Assembly: GCF_048128805.1 (NCBI RefSeq)
Contig: NC_135997.1
Coordinates: 1,197,934 to 1,261,933 of the forward strand
Source: Centroberyx gerrardi
Taxonomy: Eukaryota; Chordata; Actinopteri; Beryciformes; Berycidae
DNA: 64,000 nt
Direction of reading: 5' to 3'
Shown here in pieces: positions 1 to 12,512 of the stretch. How positions within the stretch are numbered: position 1 is the stretch's first letter; every line of letters begins with the position of its first letter. The notes beneath the pieces are model-generated. The model made no database searches, had not been told where the DNA came from, and was given only the letters and a program-made list of their open reading frames with translations. The position numbers were made by a program, and so were the translations under genes.

Positions 1-66
1 TCCCCGCCTTCTGCCCAATGCATGCTGGGATACGCTTCAGCCCCCCGCGACCCTGAAAAGTATTAG
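1..66. repeat. fragment of a common teleost interspersed repeat
   Basis: The stretch has the words CAATGCATGCTGGGATA and CAGCCCCCCGCGACCCTGAA, which I recognise from a very common repeat of fish genomes. The window edge cuts it, so its true extent is unknown. It has no coding content. Confidence 0.4.
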
Positions 67-211
67 TGTGGGTAGAAAAATTTGATGAACCGTTTTATTA
101 TATGTTTTATATGCTACCTCAACAGGCACACACACATTTTCTTTAACACAAAAATGTTTTGTGTCTAACCTGGTGGCTCTGACATCACCCTGCTGCTGGG
201 TCACCTTGGTA

Positions 212-231
212 CCCCCCCCCCCCCCCCCCCC
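212..231. repeat. poly-C tract (20 C)
   Basis: This is an uninterrupted run of 20 C followed by a CA/CCCA-rich tail to about 256. Two similar poly-C tracts lie at 29296-29316 and 31449-31466. Confidence 0.9.
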
Positions 232-467
232 ACCCTCCCACCCACCCACCCACCCCAGCCAGGCACCGTGCCACACACAGCACCATGCTCCCTGCATCTG
301 CTGCCTGCCTGTTCACCTCACTGCCATCAATTGTTTCAGTAGGAGCTCCACTGATGCATCTGTCCTGCCATTTACAGCTGCACCATACCAATGTTTCAGA
401 GCCAATACAAGTACCACTCAACTGACATTCATCCATGTAGTTTAATGAATTGTTGTCCTATACTATA

Positions 468-850
468 CACCATCAGTCAAAAGTTTGGACACACCACATG
501 TTTCTTTATTTCTACTATTTTCCACATTTTAGAATAATAGTAAAGACATCAAAACTGTGAAATAACACAAATGGAATTATGCAGTGACCAAAAAAAACAA
601 AAAAAAAAACAAATACACAAATCAAAACTATCTTATATTTTAGATTATTTAAAGTAGCCGCCCTTTGCCTTGATGGAAAGGCAAAAGGCTTTGGAAAGGA
701 ATTCATACACAGGATCAACTTCACTATTTATATTTGTCTAAGAAACTAATTTCAAGCATTTAAGCAGAAGCCTTTAGATCAAAATGGCTTTAAGAGAATG
801 AAAAACATAGAACATTCAGTCAAGTGTGTCCAAACCTTTGACTGGTAGTG
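468..850. mobile_element. internally deleted Tc1/mariner-like element
   Basis: The ends are inverted copies: CATCAGTCAAAAGTTTGGAC on the left and the complement of CCAAACCTTTGACTGGTAGTG on the right. This is the hallmark TIR of a widespread fish Tc1-like family. Between them, the piece around 650-680 (AAAGTAGCCGCCCTTTGCC) matches the subterminal sequence of full-length members, but no transposase frame remains. It is a non-autonomous relic of about 380 bp. Confidence 0.75.
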
Positions 851-965
851 TTTATTCATACCAACATTATTTAATTATCCTTTTCTAAATTCTACGCTTT
901 TATTTTGAAGGCAGCATGGCCTGGAATTCTTCTGACTGTCTTTGGCTGGTTTGTTGAGGCTGCTT

Positions 966-1327
966 CCTCTCTCCTCTCTCCTCCTCCCTCCTCTCTCCTC
1001 TCTCCTCCTCTCTCCTCTCTCCTCCTCTCTCCTCTCTCTGCTCTCTCCTCCTCTCTCCTCTCTTCTCTCTCCTCCTCTCTCCTCTCCTCCTCTCCTCCTC
1101 TCTCCTCTCTCCTCCTCTCTCCTCTCTACTCCTCTCTCCTCCTCCCTCCTCTCTCCTCCTCTCTCCTCTCCTCCTCTCTCCTCTCCTCTCTCCTCTCTCC
1201 TCCTCTCTCCTCTCTCCTCCTCTCTCCTCCTCTCTCCTCTCTCCTCTCCTCCTCTCTCCTCTCTACTCCTCTCTCCTCCTCCCTCCTCTCTCCTCTCCTC
1301 CTCTCTCCTCCTCTCTCCTCTCTCCTC
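966..1327. repeat. CT-rich minisatellite (CTCCTCTCTCCTCT units)
   Basis: About 360 bp of nearly pure pyrimidine on the plus strand, built from imperfect CTCCTCTCTCCTCT-type units. All long open frames across it are low-complexity artefacts. The same strand-asymmetric sequence could form triplex DNA. Confidence 0.9.
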
Positions 1328-2289
1328 GGTACAGCTGGCACTTTGACTCGCCACACTGCAGACATTTTTCCTTCCGCCGGAAAAGGATTTTATTGCGCAT
1401 AATTGCAGCTCATTAAAATATCGCTATCGGAAGCTTCAACTGCCGATCCCAAGACGAGCACTTGGGATCCGGATTGGCAGCGTTTCTGGTACTACAGATC
1501 CTATCAGTGCACCTCTACTGCCACTGGCTCTGTGTGTGTGTACTGAATACTGAACACTGAAAATATACAATTGACAACTGACAATCTACAATTCACTTTC
1601 AAATTACATTACAAACAATGAATTTCAATATTGTAGTGTCCAATATCTCATTCAGAATTCAAAATAAATAGCCTAAGGATTCCTTCCTTCTTTCCCAAGC
1701 CTTAGAAATATATTGAGCAGTGTCAAAGTCATGTTTTCTATACAGATATTATTATTATTATTGTTAGAAGTATTTGACCATTGTCCATCTGAAATAAATC
1801 ACAATGAATTTCACTCTCAAATCATTATATAAAGGGCAATATAAGGCCGTGCCTTCAGTCACCAAATGACTCAGCCAAGTCAATGTGGCAGATTTGTTGA
1901 GATGCTGGCTGTTCAGGCTGATTGGACGAAAGTGGAGATCTATCATACTTTACCAGGCGGCACAAAGGTCCAGAGGGGACACGGCGAGAGTGGAAATGTC
2001 ATGATTAATGAGTGGTCCGTTCTTTCTCACAATTTGCTTTACTGCTGACAAAACTGGCGCTTCTAACTTCAGGAGTGGGTTGTCCTGTCACTGGGCAGCG
2101 CTGATTGCTTGGAGGTTTTGTCCTTCTGTGCTTCTGTGCTGTAAAATCTCCCTCCTTGTTCACATTTTAACATTCTTATATGTTTCTCTATTAAAAACTC
2201 TGTCCAGTGAAAACCTTGTATCTCCAAAATGTCAACTTTTCAGGAAGACAAACAAGACAAACAGCCTTGTTTTCAGCTTGGCCACCATG

Positions 2290-2357
<68 letters not shown>

Positions 2358-2630
2358 ATGAGACAATGAAGGCCAAATAAAGGGCTAATTACAGAAATGC
2401 AGGTCAGGTTCAACATATATAGCAGACATGATGAAAACAAATCCAGTACTATTTAGGAATTTACCTCTCAGTTGTTGTGAGTGCAAGTATACAGCTCTCT
2501 TTAAAAAAAAAAAAAAAAAAACATCAAATATTTTTGGCATGACATGAAATGAATGGCTCATTTATAACCTCTAAGCATGGTCTTGTAAATCATTTACATT
2601 TACAATGTCTCTCTCTCTCTTTCTCTCATG

Positions 2631-2661
<31 letters not shown>

Positions 2662-2798
2662 TGGTAACCATAGCTACACAGTGTAATGCAGAAAGAGTTC
2701 CACAAATAATGTATTGCAACCGAGGCCCCTTTTCCCCTTCTGACGTGACAAAGACGAGAGGATCAGCCCAACTGGAGCAGGCAACACTGGTAAGACAC

Positions 2799-2855
<57 letters not shown>

Positions 2856-2971
2856 CGCCGCAGAGAGGCTGCAGCCAGTCTCTGCTGTAATGCAGCACTG
2901 CAGGCTACAGTACACTCACACCATACTGCAGGTTACAGAGGTAGAGCACTCCCTGGAAACACTGCAACACA

Positions 2972-3013
<42 letters not shown>

Positions 3014-3197
3014 CAGTGTATGTGTGCAGTAGCCTACTGTACATGGATGTGATGGTATGTGTATTGCTGTTTATTCTAGGTGTGGATTTGAGACTGTTTG
3101 TTATTAAGATGTATTGTGTCATTTACGACCTCCTCCCCCACCCAGTGTGGGGGTACCCAGAGTACCCAGACATACACACACACACACACACACACAG
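2290..3197. repeat. cluster of CA/GT microsatellites
   Basis: Five dinucleotide arrays lie within 900 bp: (CA)n about 2293-2357, (CA)n 2631-2659, (GT)n 2802-2853, (CA)n 2975-3009 and (CA)n 3173-3196. An A-run lies at 2502-2520. There is no coding content; His/Thr and Cys/Val frames across these arrays are artefacts. Confidence 0.95.
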
Positions 3198-3930
3198 ATA
3201 AATCCATGCCTGGGAGCGGTGGTACCTGCCAGCGTTACCAGTAAAATGAGTATAATGGTGTTTCTCACGCCTCGTCCCCCCGCCCCTTAATCTGATTATG
3301 CCACATGATTGGATGTTTGTGCTGAGGCCACGGGCCCCAGGCTGCACGGCTCATCCACACGCTGCCGCTGACGGGCCATCTGGGAGGACGCCTATTCAGA
3401 GGCAGGCAGGGGTCCTTCCAGAGCCCAGGCCATCTGTGTGGCCCACCGGGCCGAATGTGAGAGGCCTGCTGGAGCAATAAGACCCGAAACAGCAAGAACT
3501 GGAATCAGCGCTGGGCTGCAGCCTGCCTCCGCCTGGCTCCAGTACTCATGGTTAATGGTAATGAGCAAATGCTAATATCTCGTTAGCGTTTTGTACCGAA
3601 AGCAGAGATGGACTTTCCATCCATGACGACTTCCCCTTTGCCGTTAAATTCCAAAGTGAAATCACTTGTCACCAAAGCGCTCGGTCATCCCATTATGCAG
3701 CACTGGGGGTTTTAGGGGACGAAGGGAGAGAAGTTTATTTATCTAATATGAGATACCAAAAACTCCAGAGTGGTAAGAAATGAAGTGAGGGTCTGGCGTG
3801 GGCAGAGGGCCGGATCAGAGAGGGAGGTAAAGCAGCTCTTCAAATGGTAATTTCCCCTGCTCCACTCCTGGACGGCATAAGTGCTGACTCAGGGGGAAAG
3901 TCCAGATTGCTTTTGGAATGGGATGAAAGA
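3198..3930. other. unique, repeat-poor non-coding block
   Basis: No exon or transposon was recognised. The block 3290-3640 is free of simple repeats and contains TAAT-rich text (GTTAATGGTAATGAGCAAATG near 3550), as is often seen in conserved non-coding elements. This is a weak inference. Confidence 0.3.
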
Positions 3931-3934
3931 GTTA

Positions 3935-3977
3935 GAGAGAGAGAGAGTTAGAGAGAGCATGAGAGAGAGAGACCGCA

Positions 3978-4008
<31 letters not shown>

Positions 4009-4035
4009 GAGAGAGAGAGAGAGAGGGAGAGGGGG
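3935..4035. repeat. (GA)n microsatellite
   Basis: This is an interrupted GAGAGA array about 100 bp long. Confidence 0.9.
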
Positions 4036-6460
4036 GATTTATGCTCAATTTCATTAAGTTTTTGGCTGAGGGAAGAGGTCTGCGGGACCATAAGGGGCTT
4101 ATCTGGAGCCATAACCCATTCCCGTTTGATTACCAGCTATTGATTGAGGCATTAAATTGGTCCCTGTTGAATATGGCTGCATGTGAAGCTGGTAGGGCGC
4201 TGGCTGGGCTATCGGACCCGACAGGGAGCGGGACCGGATTAGAGAGGAGATGGCAGATAAGCACCGGGCCAGCCAACCAGCAGCCTCGACCGGCAAAGGC
4301 AGGTGAGATAGCGGTGGCCATCGTCAGCCGCGGTGACTTAGCCACTCTGTTTGCACCAGTACCGCAAATCCAGGTCAGGAGGAGCAAGGCAGCCAGAAGA
4401 GAGTCGGGGGAACTTCTGCTAAGCGCTGGAAATCTACAAGCATTGCCTTTACATACATACAGAGGTAGCCTAGTCTTTCTTCATGCATTTAGCCTGCATT
4501 AATATTGCAGAGGATTCTTTCTTGACCCTTACACAGTATGTTAACTCATCAAAACATTATGAAAGGCAATACCACAGCAGTGAAAAACACATTATTTGAC
4601 GATTCAAAACTTTGTAGCTGCAGACCGCTTTGTAATAGGAGCCTCTCACACCGCCCACAATCAGTCAGAATAGAGCAACACATCAACCGAGTCGCTTGCA
4701 GTGTGAATGTGAGGCAAGTCTCTCAACCAACTAGCTACCAGACCGTTCTTTCTAACGTATGCTGGCTGAAAAGAGAGAAACATTTTTATTTCTCCACACA
4801 GTTCCTCTTTGGGATGTAACATGGGTGCCGCAGTAAATCTGTAACAGGCTTGGAATGATATATAGAAATTCAATACATCGCAGTACAAAAATGCGACAAT
4901 ACGCATCGTGGGGCAGAAAAATTAATCATGATATTAGCTCCATTTTATTCTGCTGTAGTAATCACAAATGAGACGCTTGACCATCACAGTTTCACAAGCT
5001 CTCCATCCAAATTACATTATTTGAACTTTGTAATGACATTTTTAAATTGTTGTTTACATTCTAGCAAGCCAATGCCATCCCTAGAAAGATTTGTGTTTCA
5101 GAAATAAATATAATTCTCGTATATGGTTGTATCAAATTGTGGATCCCATATTGCGTATGGTATGGTATCGTGAGATAAGCGTATCATCCCATCCCTAAAA
5201 AAAAATGTAAAGCAGTAAATACAAAAAATGCAGTGGCAACATCTGTAGCTGACAGTACTGCCACTACAGCGGCTTGCAGGGTGAGTGCCTCTCAGTATTT
5301 CCATCTTAATAAGTGTTGCAATCAGGCTGATAAGTGTTGATGATTGCCACTGATAGAGCCCAGTGGCGCTGCTGCTGCCCGGTGGGATCTCCAAACCTCA
5401 TCTCCCTCCGACTGATCCATATAGAGGTCATCAACGCCGCGCTGCACACGCTCAATACGGTGATGGAGGCGAGCTGAGCGCACACGCTCTAGCAGCGGGC
5501 GGCAACGCGGCCCCGCACATGCTCACATGTACGTATCGACTTCATTCATGCACACACACACACACGTGCCACGCGTACACCTCCACCGCCGCTGCAATCA
5601 GCAGCACTCACACGACAATTAACAAGCTGTGCATGCACACTACAGGAGTTGATTAAAGCTCTCCCTACCACATAATAAACATAATTGACTGGGAATAAAT
5701 TCAGTACACGAGCCGGTACATACAGCAGAGGTAATGGAGCTGGGAGAGGAGAGCAGAAGAGTCCCCAGAGACCAGAGAAATCACTCCTCTATCTGCAGAG
5801 ACAGACAGGGAGGCTTTGCTCACAGCGGCCAGGGAGAGATGGAAAAGGTGCTGCGCTGGAGGAACGATGGGAAGACTGTGAGCCAGCCTGCAGGAGTCCA
5901 ACGTACACTGTATTATTGGACCTGTTGTGTTCCAGGACTACAGCACTGATACTTTCTGTTCTGTGGTCCTTTGTCAGCCTTAGTAGTGCGATGTAACGTG
6001 GTTCTCAAAATACAGAAAGTGGTCCACACTCAAGAAACTGGGAAAAAGCAAAAAGACTTGTGCTTACTTAAAAGGTTTGCACTCGCACAGATGTGTCAGC
6101 CAGCCAGGCAGGCAGGCAGGCCTTCTTCATGTTGGCTGTGCAAATACAATACTTCTTTAACTGCACTGGAAAAAAAACATAAAGTACAGTAAAAGTACAA
6201 ATCTTTTTTGCTTTTTCAGTTTCTTCTGTATTTTGACATAACAGTTTGGTTTCACGCACCAAGCTAAAGTTTGATCACGTAGAGGATGAGCATGGTGTTT
6301 TTTTCCCCAATAAGAACTGGTACTGTGTTGGTCTCCTTTCGCTTTACCCCGCCACAGGGAGGTCAGAGGTCACAGTCAGCTACAGAACAGCACCCTGAAT
6401 CCTCTGGTTGATGGACGGTTTCCCTAACCACTAGGCCACTCTGCCGTCCTGCCTCCTCAT
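4036..6460. other. non-coding stretch, no recognised gene
   Basis: It is mostly unique sequence with short CA runs near 5552-5567 and an A-run near 5197. The open frames here have no recognisable domain. The part 4060-4500 is repeat-poor and could hold a conserved non-coding element. Confidence 0.4.
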
Positions 6461-6664
6461 CTTAAAGGATAAGTTCATTGATTTTGGACCTATAGATAAT
6501 TTGTCTCTTGCACAGCTGTAATACCCACAGAGACTATTGGCTCCAGAGTCACTTGTTGGTTGAAACGGTGAGCTCCGTTGCTAGGCTTCTTGCTGCTAAC
6601 AAGCAGTCCAAACAGGTATGACAAATTACATATAGGTCCAAAATCAATGAACTTATCCTTTAAG
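6461..6664. mobile_element. 204-bp MITE with perfect 34-bp TIRs and TTAA ends
   Basis: Bases 6461-6494 and 6631-6664 are exact reverse complements (34 of 34). Each repeat has TTAAAGGATAAG at its outer side, so TTAA probably is the target duplication. The inner 136 bp has no coding potential. A half-copy of the same family lies at 35218-35256. Confidence 0.85.
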
Positions 6665-6864
6665 TTATCCTTTGAGTTCTTGAGGAAGATCTGGGAAAAC
6701 AGATCGCTGTTGATTGTTTCCATGCAATCAGCTGATTTCTCCGATTCAGCTTTCGGTGTTTTTGTTGCACCTTTAATCATCGGTACACTGCAACTTCAGG
6801 ACACTGGATGGGTGGACTGGGTAACAATCACAGCATCAGGACAAAGATCAGTTGGAGAAATGAC

Positions 6865-8214
6865 ACACACACACACATACACGCACACACATCTGGGCAC
6901 ACCTTGTTTCAGCTAAATATTTCAGCAGCAGCATGCTAACTTGCACCGGGACTTGTTAATGAGTGACAGCCACAGGCAAGATGACGGCAAACCCAACTAA
7001 CTAGAGACTAGGTGTCTGCAAGCTCAAGGCAAGCCAGGAGTGAATAAGGACTGCATGCACGTGTGTGTGTGTATGTGTATGTGTGTGTGTGTGTATGTGT
7101 GTGTGAGACAGAGATGAGCGTGGCTCTGGCTAATTGAATCACACTAACAGCATCTCTCCGTTGAGCTGCAGACATGATAAACAGTCTTTGTTCTTTCTGT
7201 TCCCACGATATCAAAGATTTTTTTTTATCTGATCTGAAAAATGTTTTTCCTTTCTTTTCTTGCATCATTAATTCGTTTAGCACTTCTAAGAGCAACATCT
7301 ATTAGAGTCTGCTTTTATCCCGTCCACCGCCACCATTAATGAACCACCAAACTGCATTAGAACGTAGACACACACACACACACATGCACACGCACACACA
7401 CACCTACACACACACACACACCTCACGTGTTTCTCTCGTAGCACTGGAATGGGGAAACTAACATTAAATTCCCATAGACAGAATCACTCAATGACATGAA
7501 GCCAAATCCACTCACGCCTCTCTTTCCTCTACATGACACCGCATGACTCCTTCCACAACCAATGACATTACTACTGAGTTGGACACATACACATACAGTA
7601 TCTGTGTATAGTATATAGTAGTATAGTATCTCTGTCTTTTTTTTCTTTCTCTCTTTCTCTCTCCCTTCTCAATTTCAATTGAATCTGCTTTATTGTCATG
7701 CTTGTTTAAATGAACAATATTGCCAAAGCTTCAATTGCAAGTTCTCTCTCTTTTTTTCCCTCTCTTTATCTATCTGTTTCCCCTCTTCCACTCTCTCCCC
7801 TTCCCTCTTTCCTTCCCTCCTTTCTGCTAAATGCCGAAGCGTCTGTTTAAATGGAGCTGACAATGGGAGGGGGGTTATTAGACTGCATGTGTCCTGCGAG
7901 GAGAAGCTGTGGATAATCTGGCAGACAGAGAGGCATTAGCCGGGCTAGGAAGATGAAATCGTGCTGCCTCCCAATAATGACTCATTCAAGCGACAGGGAT
8001 TCAGAGATAGGCTTGAGCTTTACCCTGACAACCTCAGACAGAGAGAGAGAGAGAGAGGAGAGAGAGGAGAGAGAGGAGAGATGGGGGGGGAGTAAGCGAG
8101 CGATGTAAGGAAAACATAAGAGAGATAGAGAGAAAAAGAGAGAGAGATGGGGGGTAGTTTCTCAGTCAGCGTTTAATAGCTCAGGCAAAGCCCCCCAGGC
8201 TGAGCAGAGGGGCC

Positions 8215-8279
<65 letters not shown>

Positions 8280-8460
8280 GATCTAGAACATGCATACCTC
8301 CAACCAGCCACAGAAGAGAGCATTCCTCCGGTTGCCATGGAAACCAAGCCCTCAGCTGGGGAGGAGAGAGAAAGAGAGAGAGAGCAAAGGGATGTACTGT
8401 ATAGAAAGAGGGAAATGAAGAGAGAGACTGAAGTAGAGAGAGAGAGAGAGAGAGAGAGGG
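6865..8460. repeat. scattered CA, GT and GA arrays
   Basis: Arrays lie at (CA) 6863-6890, (GT/AT) 7059-7106, (CA) compound 7370-7422, CT-rich 7630-7830, (GA) compound 8038-8150, (GA)n 8217-8277 and (GA) 8434-8458. The piece 7830-8030 between them is unique and contains an AP-1-like TGACTCA at about 7979. No gene was recognised. Confidence 0.85.
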
Positions 8461-8999
8461 GCGGATTGTCCACAGTAGCCATAATTTCAGTTAACCCCCT
8501 CCTGTCTGTAGAGAAACCCTCCCATCAGGCTTGTATTTGGGGCTTTTGTCTACCAGCGATGCTCTCCCCCTCTCCAGTTTGCAGCGCGCTCATTGTAACT
8601 GCTCAGTTTTTGAACATGCTCGAGAAGATGCACTGCCGGGCGTGGCGAAAAAAGCCACTCAGAGAAGAGAAGAAGAAAAAAAAGAAAAGTTCCACAAAGT
8701 GCTTCCATCTTTGCTTTCATGCCGCCGGCCTCCCAGTGGCTCCTTCTTCCTCCCAAAACTGACTGACTGCACGCTGAGTACAGACCAAGGGCTGTAATAA
8801 TAGATCGACTCTCTTCTTTCCATTCCCTAAATGTCTACTTTTATTTTATTTATATAATACTTTAATATTTGTTGTGTTTGTGTTTTTATGTTGTTTTATG
8901 TTTAATGTATGGGAGCAAGTCGAATTCCTTGGCCAAGACAACTACAGGCCGCACAGTAAAACACATACATCCTCATATACATCCACATATGCAAATACA
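8461..8999. other. non-coding stretch, no recognised gene
   Basis: I see nothing but unique sequence with an A-rich run near 8660-8690 and an AT-rich part near 8840. No transposon ends were found. Confidence 0.4.
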
Positions 9000-9203
9000 C
9001 AATGCAAACATACAGTATCACACATGCAAACACACACACACAGACACACACACATGCATGCACATGCACATTCACATAGGCATATACATACATAGTGAGT
9101 GTGGGAGTGTTGCCACCTGCAACCTGCTGATAATGAAGCTGTATTTCAGCCACCTAAAGGCAGCCATCTGTGCTGGGGCTCACTCTTCCCTCTACGCCCC
9201 CCT

Positions 9204-9253
<50 letters not shown>

Positions 9254-9376
9254 CTCTCTCTCTCTCTCACACACACACATACACACCTCACCACAGCCCT
9301 CCTCTATTGGAGCCCAGGGACTACAGTCTTTAAGATGTTCCACGTCAATAACATGACACTTTCATTATAACACTGC

Positions 9377-9421
<45 letters not shown>
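9000..9421. repeat. CA/TC compound microsatellites
   Basis: CA-rich text at 9000-9085, a (CA)n-(TC)n-(CA)n compound array at 9207-9290 and a pure (CA)n at 9381-9420. Confidence 0.9.
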
Positions 9422-9424
<3 letters not shown>

Positions 9425-9514
9425 ACTCACACTGCCATTACAGGATATGAACAAATAAAAGGATGATGTCATTGTCTTCCACTGGGTAGCTTCCCTCAGA
9501 GTGTTAAAGGAATA

Positions 9515-10201
9515 CACTCTCCCCAACTTAACACTTAACACTGAAACATGGACATAAAATCATCCTTGTGTCCCCGGTAGATCGTTGGCTCTGGTGCTCC
9601 ATGCTAACACTTCAGCATTATATCCAGTAAGAAGATTCACCTTTTAGTAATAAAAACGTGTTGGTGGTTATGGCCTGTTCATAAATTTTCAAAAGGAAAC
9701 AGCTGAGTAGTCAGGTTTATTTTTGGAACCATTTCAGGAAAGCAACCACATATTCATCCACTGCCCAGTAGTTTTTAGCTGTACACAGTCTCCCATATGA
9801 AGTAGCTAACCATGCTCACTTCCTGACACAAAACAAATACATCCTGGTAGTTCAAAAAAGTATGTTATTTTGTATCATAATTTGTGTAAATTACTCCAAT
9901 CTCCAACACAAAACTACCAGGCTTAACCACATTCAAATTGAGCTGTTAAGTTCTACAAGTTACAAGCTACAAGTTCTCATTTAGATAATGCTAGTGGCCT
10001 ACTATCGCTCAACATTTTGTATGCTAAAGTGTTAGCATGGAGCCTACTATCACTCAATGGTGTATGCTAAAGTGTTAGCGTAGTCTGTTATCATTCAACA
10101 TAGTCTATGATGAAGTGTTAGCATGGAAGACTGGAGCCAACAATCTACCGGAGTCTGGGGGTACACGGATGATTTTGGCGTCACTTAATGGGTAAGTTGA
10201 C
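9515..10201. mobile_element. foldback/TIR element of about 690 bp
   Basis: The left end (9515-9605) and the right end (10110-10201) are diverged inverted copies. AAAATCATCC plus TGTGTCCCC and GGTAGATCGTTGGCTC on the left face GAGCCAACAATCTACC and GGATGATTTT on the right. Inside, the phrase GCTAAAGTGTTAGC recurs with CCTACTATC. No transposase frame is present. Confidence 0.55.
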
Positions 10202-10204
10202 CAA

Positions 10205-11235
10205 CAGGACAATCTACCAAAAACTGGGTGTTTTCCTTCAACAACTGGGCAGAGCGTTAACCTCTGGGTTAGCTACCAAGCGCTGTCAAAAGTTGGTCAA
10301 AAAGGACGAGCAGGGGGAAAGACGGAGAGAAGGGAAGGCGAGTAGGGAGAAGAGAAAGAGGACAGGAGGAGGAGAGCGGGATATAAAAAGACTGGTGGCT
10401 GCAGTCTTGCTGTGATCTCCGAGAAGGAAAGAACGGCCATTGTCGCAGGAGGAGAGATGAAACCATGACAACCGTCCCCACTGTTGGCCAACACTTAGCA
10501 AATGAGCGCTGAATGGAGCCTGGGAAGCCAGTGTAAAAAGAGGGGGACTTCAACCCCCCACACATGAAAACACACTGACTAATTGTTCACAGTCAGCACA
10601 GCCAGACACCTCTCACCATTCAACTTCAACCACCACACACACACCATGAAGGCATTGTCCAGTCGCAGTCACAATCGTTGGGAACGGTCTGTTGGTGAAG
10701 AAATCAACCGTTTGTCAGAGTGTGAACTTTGAATATGACAACAGAAATGTACCTATGTGCTCAAATTATTCTCTGTGGTCAAACCTGAAGCAAACTGAAC
10801 CCATCAAAGACCGGAAGTGGAATCAATCAGCGTTCGCTTTGTGTCACTCCTCTCTCTCAGAAGTCGTTTCAATGGGTCTGTTCTTGGGTCAAGCATCATG
10901 TTTTTTAACATTATTTGTTCATGTAGGCCTATTTTGTGTTTTAGCATTTTATTAACTTTATTGTGCAAAAAATAAATCATATGTCTGGAAAACATAATCA
11001 AGCTAGCTAGCTTAGTGTCCATAGCTATTTGGATGTGATGGGATTGCTATTGGCTTGAATGTGATTGGTTATCGCACCATGACTGCTGTGCTCATTTGCA
11101 TAATATACATTTATATCCAACTTCTGATCATCGTATCACGGGTCTGGCTCTCGGCTCTGTTTGCCTCATGAAATCACGTCTGGTGTGCAACTACTGTTAG
11201 GCCACTCCCTGAGAGGTGCTCTCTCTGTACCATGC
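10205..11235. other. non-coding stretch, no recognised gene
   Basis: I see no transposon ends, microsatellites or exon-like frames, apart from a purine-rich patch at 10300-10380. The open frames are short and without domains. Confidence 0.4.
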
Positions 11236-11244
11236 ATGCACACA

Positions 11245-11294
<50 letters not shown>

Positions 11295-11320
11295 CATACA
11301 TACACACACACACATATACA
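11236..11320. repeat. (CA)n microsatellite
   Basis: A long CA array with CATGCATACATACA interruptions. Confidence 0.9.
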
Positions 11321-11716
11321 ATACAAAAAAGCCTGGGCTTGCCCTAAGCCTGTGGAGGGGGCTAATGATATATGGGCTTCCCTCTCTGCCAGCTCAGCAC
11401 TGGAGCCTTCGATTCATAATAACAGCCATCAACAAGCTCAGCCTCACTCCTCCTGGGGCTTGCACCGGAACAGCTTCAAATAAATGTGCAAAAATACACA
11501 TACAGATATGTATATGCACTCAAACACATGCACACAGTGCACAAACCCTCACAGAGAAAGACAGAGCGTGCGTGAGAGAACACTAGCATTGATGCTTGCG
11601 GCTCGGTTGCACTTTAGACTCATTTCTGGATGTGGAATCATAGTCAGAGTGGACGCCGCGGGCCTGAGGGCAGAGCGGAGAACAGACGACACGGGCTCCA
11701 AACACGTGTCCGGCTC

Positions 11717-12433
11717 TAATGCTGCGTTGCATTCAAAGTCGGAAGTCGGAAATCCCCAGTTGGTAGGTTGTAAAAAAAAAAGTGTGCAGAAAAATGGACA
11801 CTCACAAGTTTTTGCCAAATGTAAAATACTGTTTCCCATGAAATAGCTAATGTTATGTCAGTGATATTTGGCAGTGTTTATTTAACCATTTTTAACCAGG
11901 AAAGCCTCATTGAGATACAGGATCTCTTTTACAGGAGGGATATGGCCAAGAGTGTTTGCTAGCTAGTTAACATGGAAAGCAAAAAAAGCCTCAGTGAATG
12001 AGTACATATGCTGAGATGCATGCACAATTCTAGTTTTACTGTTTTACTGTGTAGTCTGATAGTCTGAGGACTGAAAAGTTTGCTGCTTTCTAACTCATGT
12101 AGACAAGGCAGACGCAAGGTAGACTTTTCTTTTTGGCAGTTAAAAGAAGAATTTTAATTCATTGAGGCTTTTTGCCCAAGGTAGACAGTGTGTGGGTTAC
12201 ATTATTTTTGATCCCTGTATTTTGAGGATTATAAACATGATAAAACTAACGCTGTGTTGTGCTTACAGTGTCTGACGCCACGTCGATGTAACGTCAGATA
12301 ACTGCATCTTGGAAAACGTGGAAATCTTGCCTGAGTTTCCTACTTGGAATTCTGATTTGAAGGGCCGTTCAATTGCATTTTTCCTAGTAGGAAGTCGGAT
12401 TTTCAGACTTTACGACATCTCTGGAACGCAGCA
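11717..12433. mobile_element. TIR element of about 720 bp
   Basis: The left end reads TAATGCTGCGTTGCATTCAA with GTCGGAAGTCGGAAAT. The right end is its inverted, diverged counterpart (TAGGAAGTCGGATTTTC and GGAACGCAGCATAAG). This style of end is common in non-autonomous fish DNA transposons. The piece 11876-11935 inside (TTTAACCAGG ... GAGATACAGGATCTC) belongs to another widespread fish repeat, so the insert may be nested. No transposase was found. Confidence 0.55.
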
Positions 12434-12480
12434 TAAGACAGACAAGGTAGCAGGCTGCCCGGCCATCAGAGCAGGAACCG

Positions 12481-12512
12481 ATGGGATGGGATGGGATGGG
12501 ATGGGATGGGAT
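12481..12512. repeat. (ATGGG)n pentanucleotide repeat
   Basis: Six to seven tandem GATGG/ATGGG units. Confidence 0.9.

Noticed and set aside
875..1402. Overlapping Ser/Leu-rich and Arg/Glu-rich frames on both strands
   Set aside because: Produced by the CT-rich minisatellite; no start context or domain.
2628..3201. Long frames of alternating His/Thr or Cys/Val (also at 8869-9370, 11161-11483, 14351-14645, 26035-26326)
   Set aside because: They are translations of CA/GT microsatellites, open in all frames on both strands; not genes.
4041..4502. 153-codon open frame
   Set aside because: No recognisable domain, no splice context, and it lies in the presumed BRSK2-like intron; probably chance in unique sequence.
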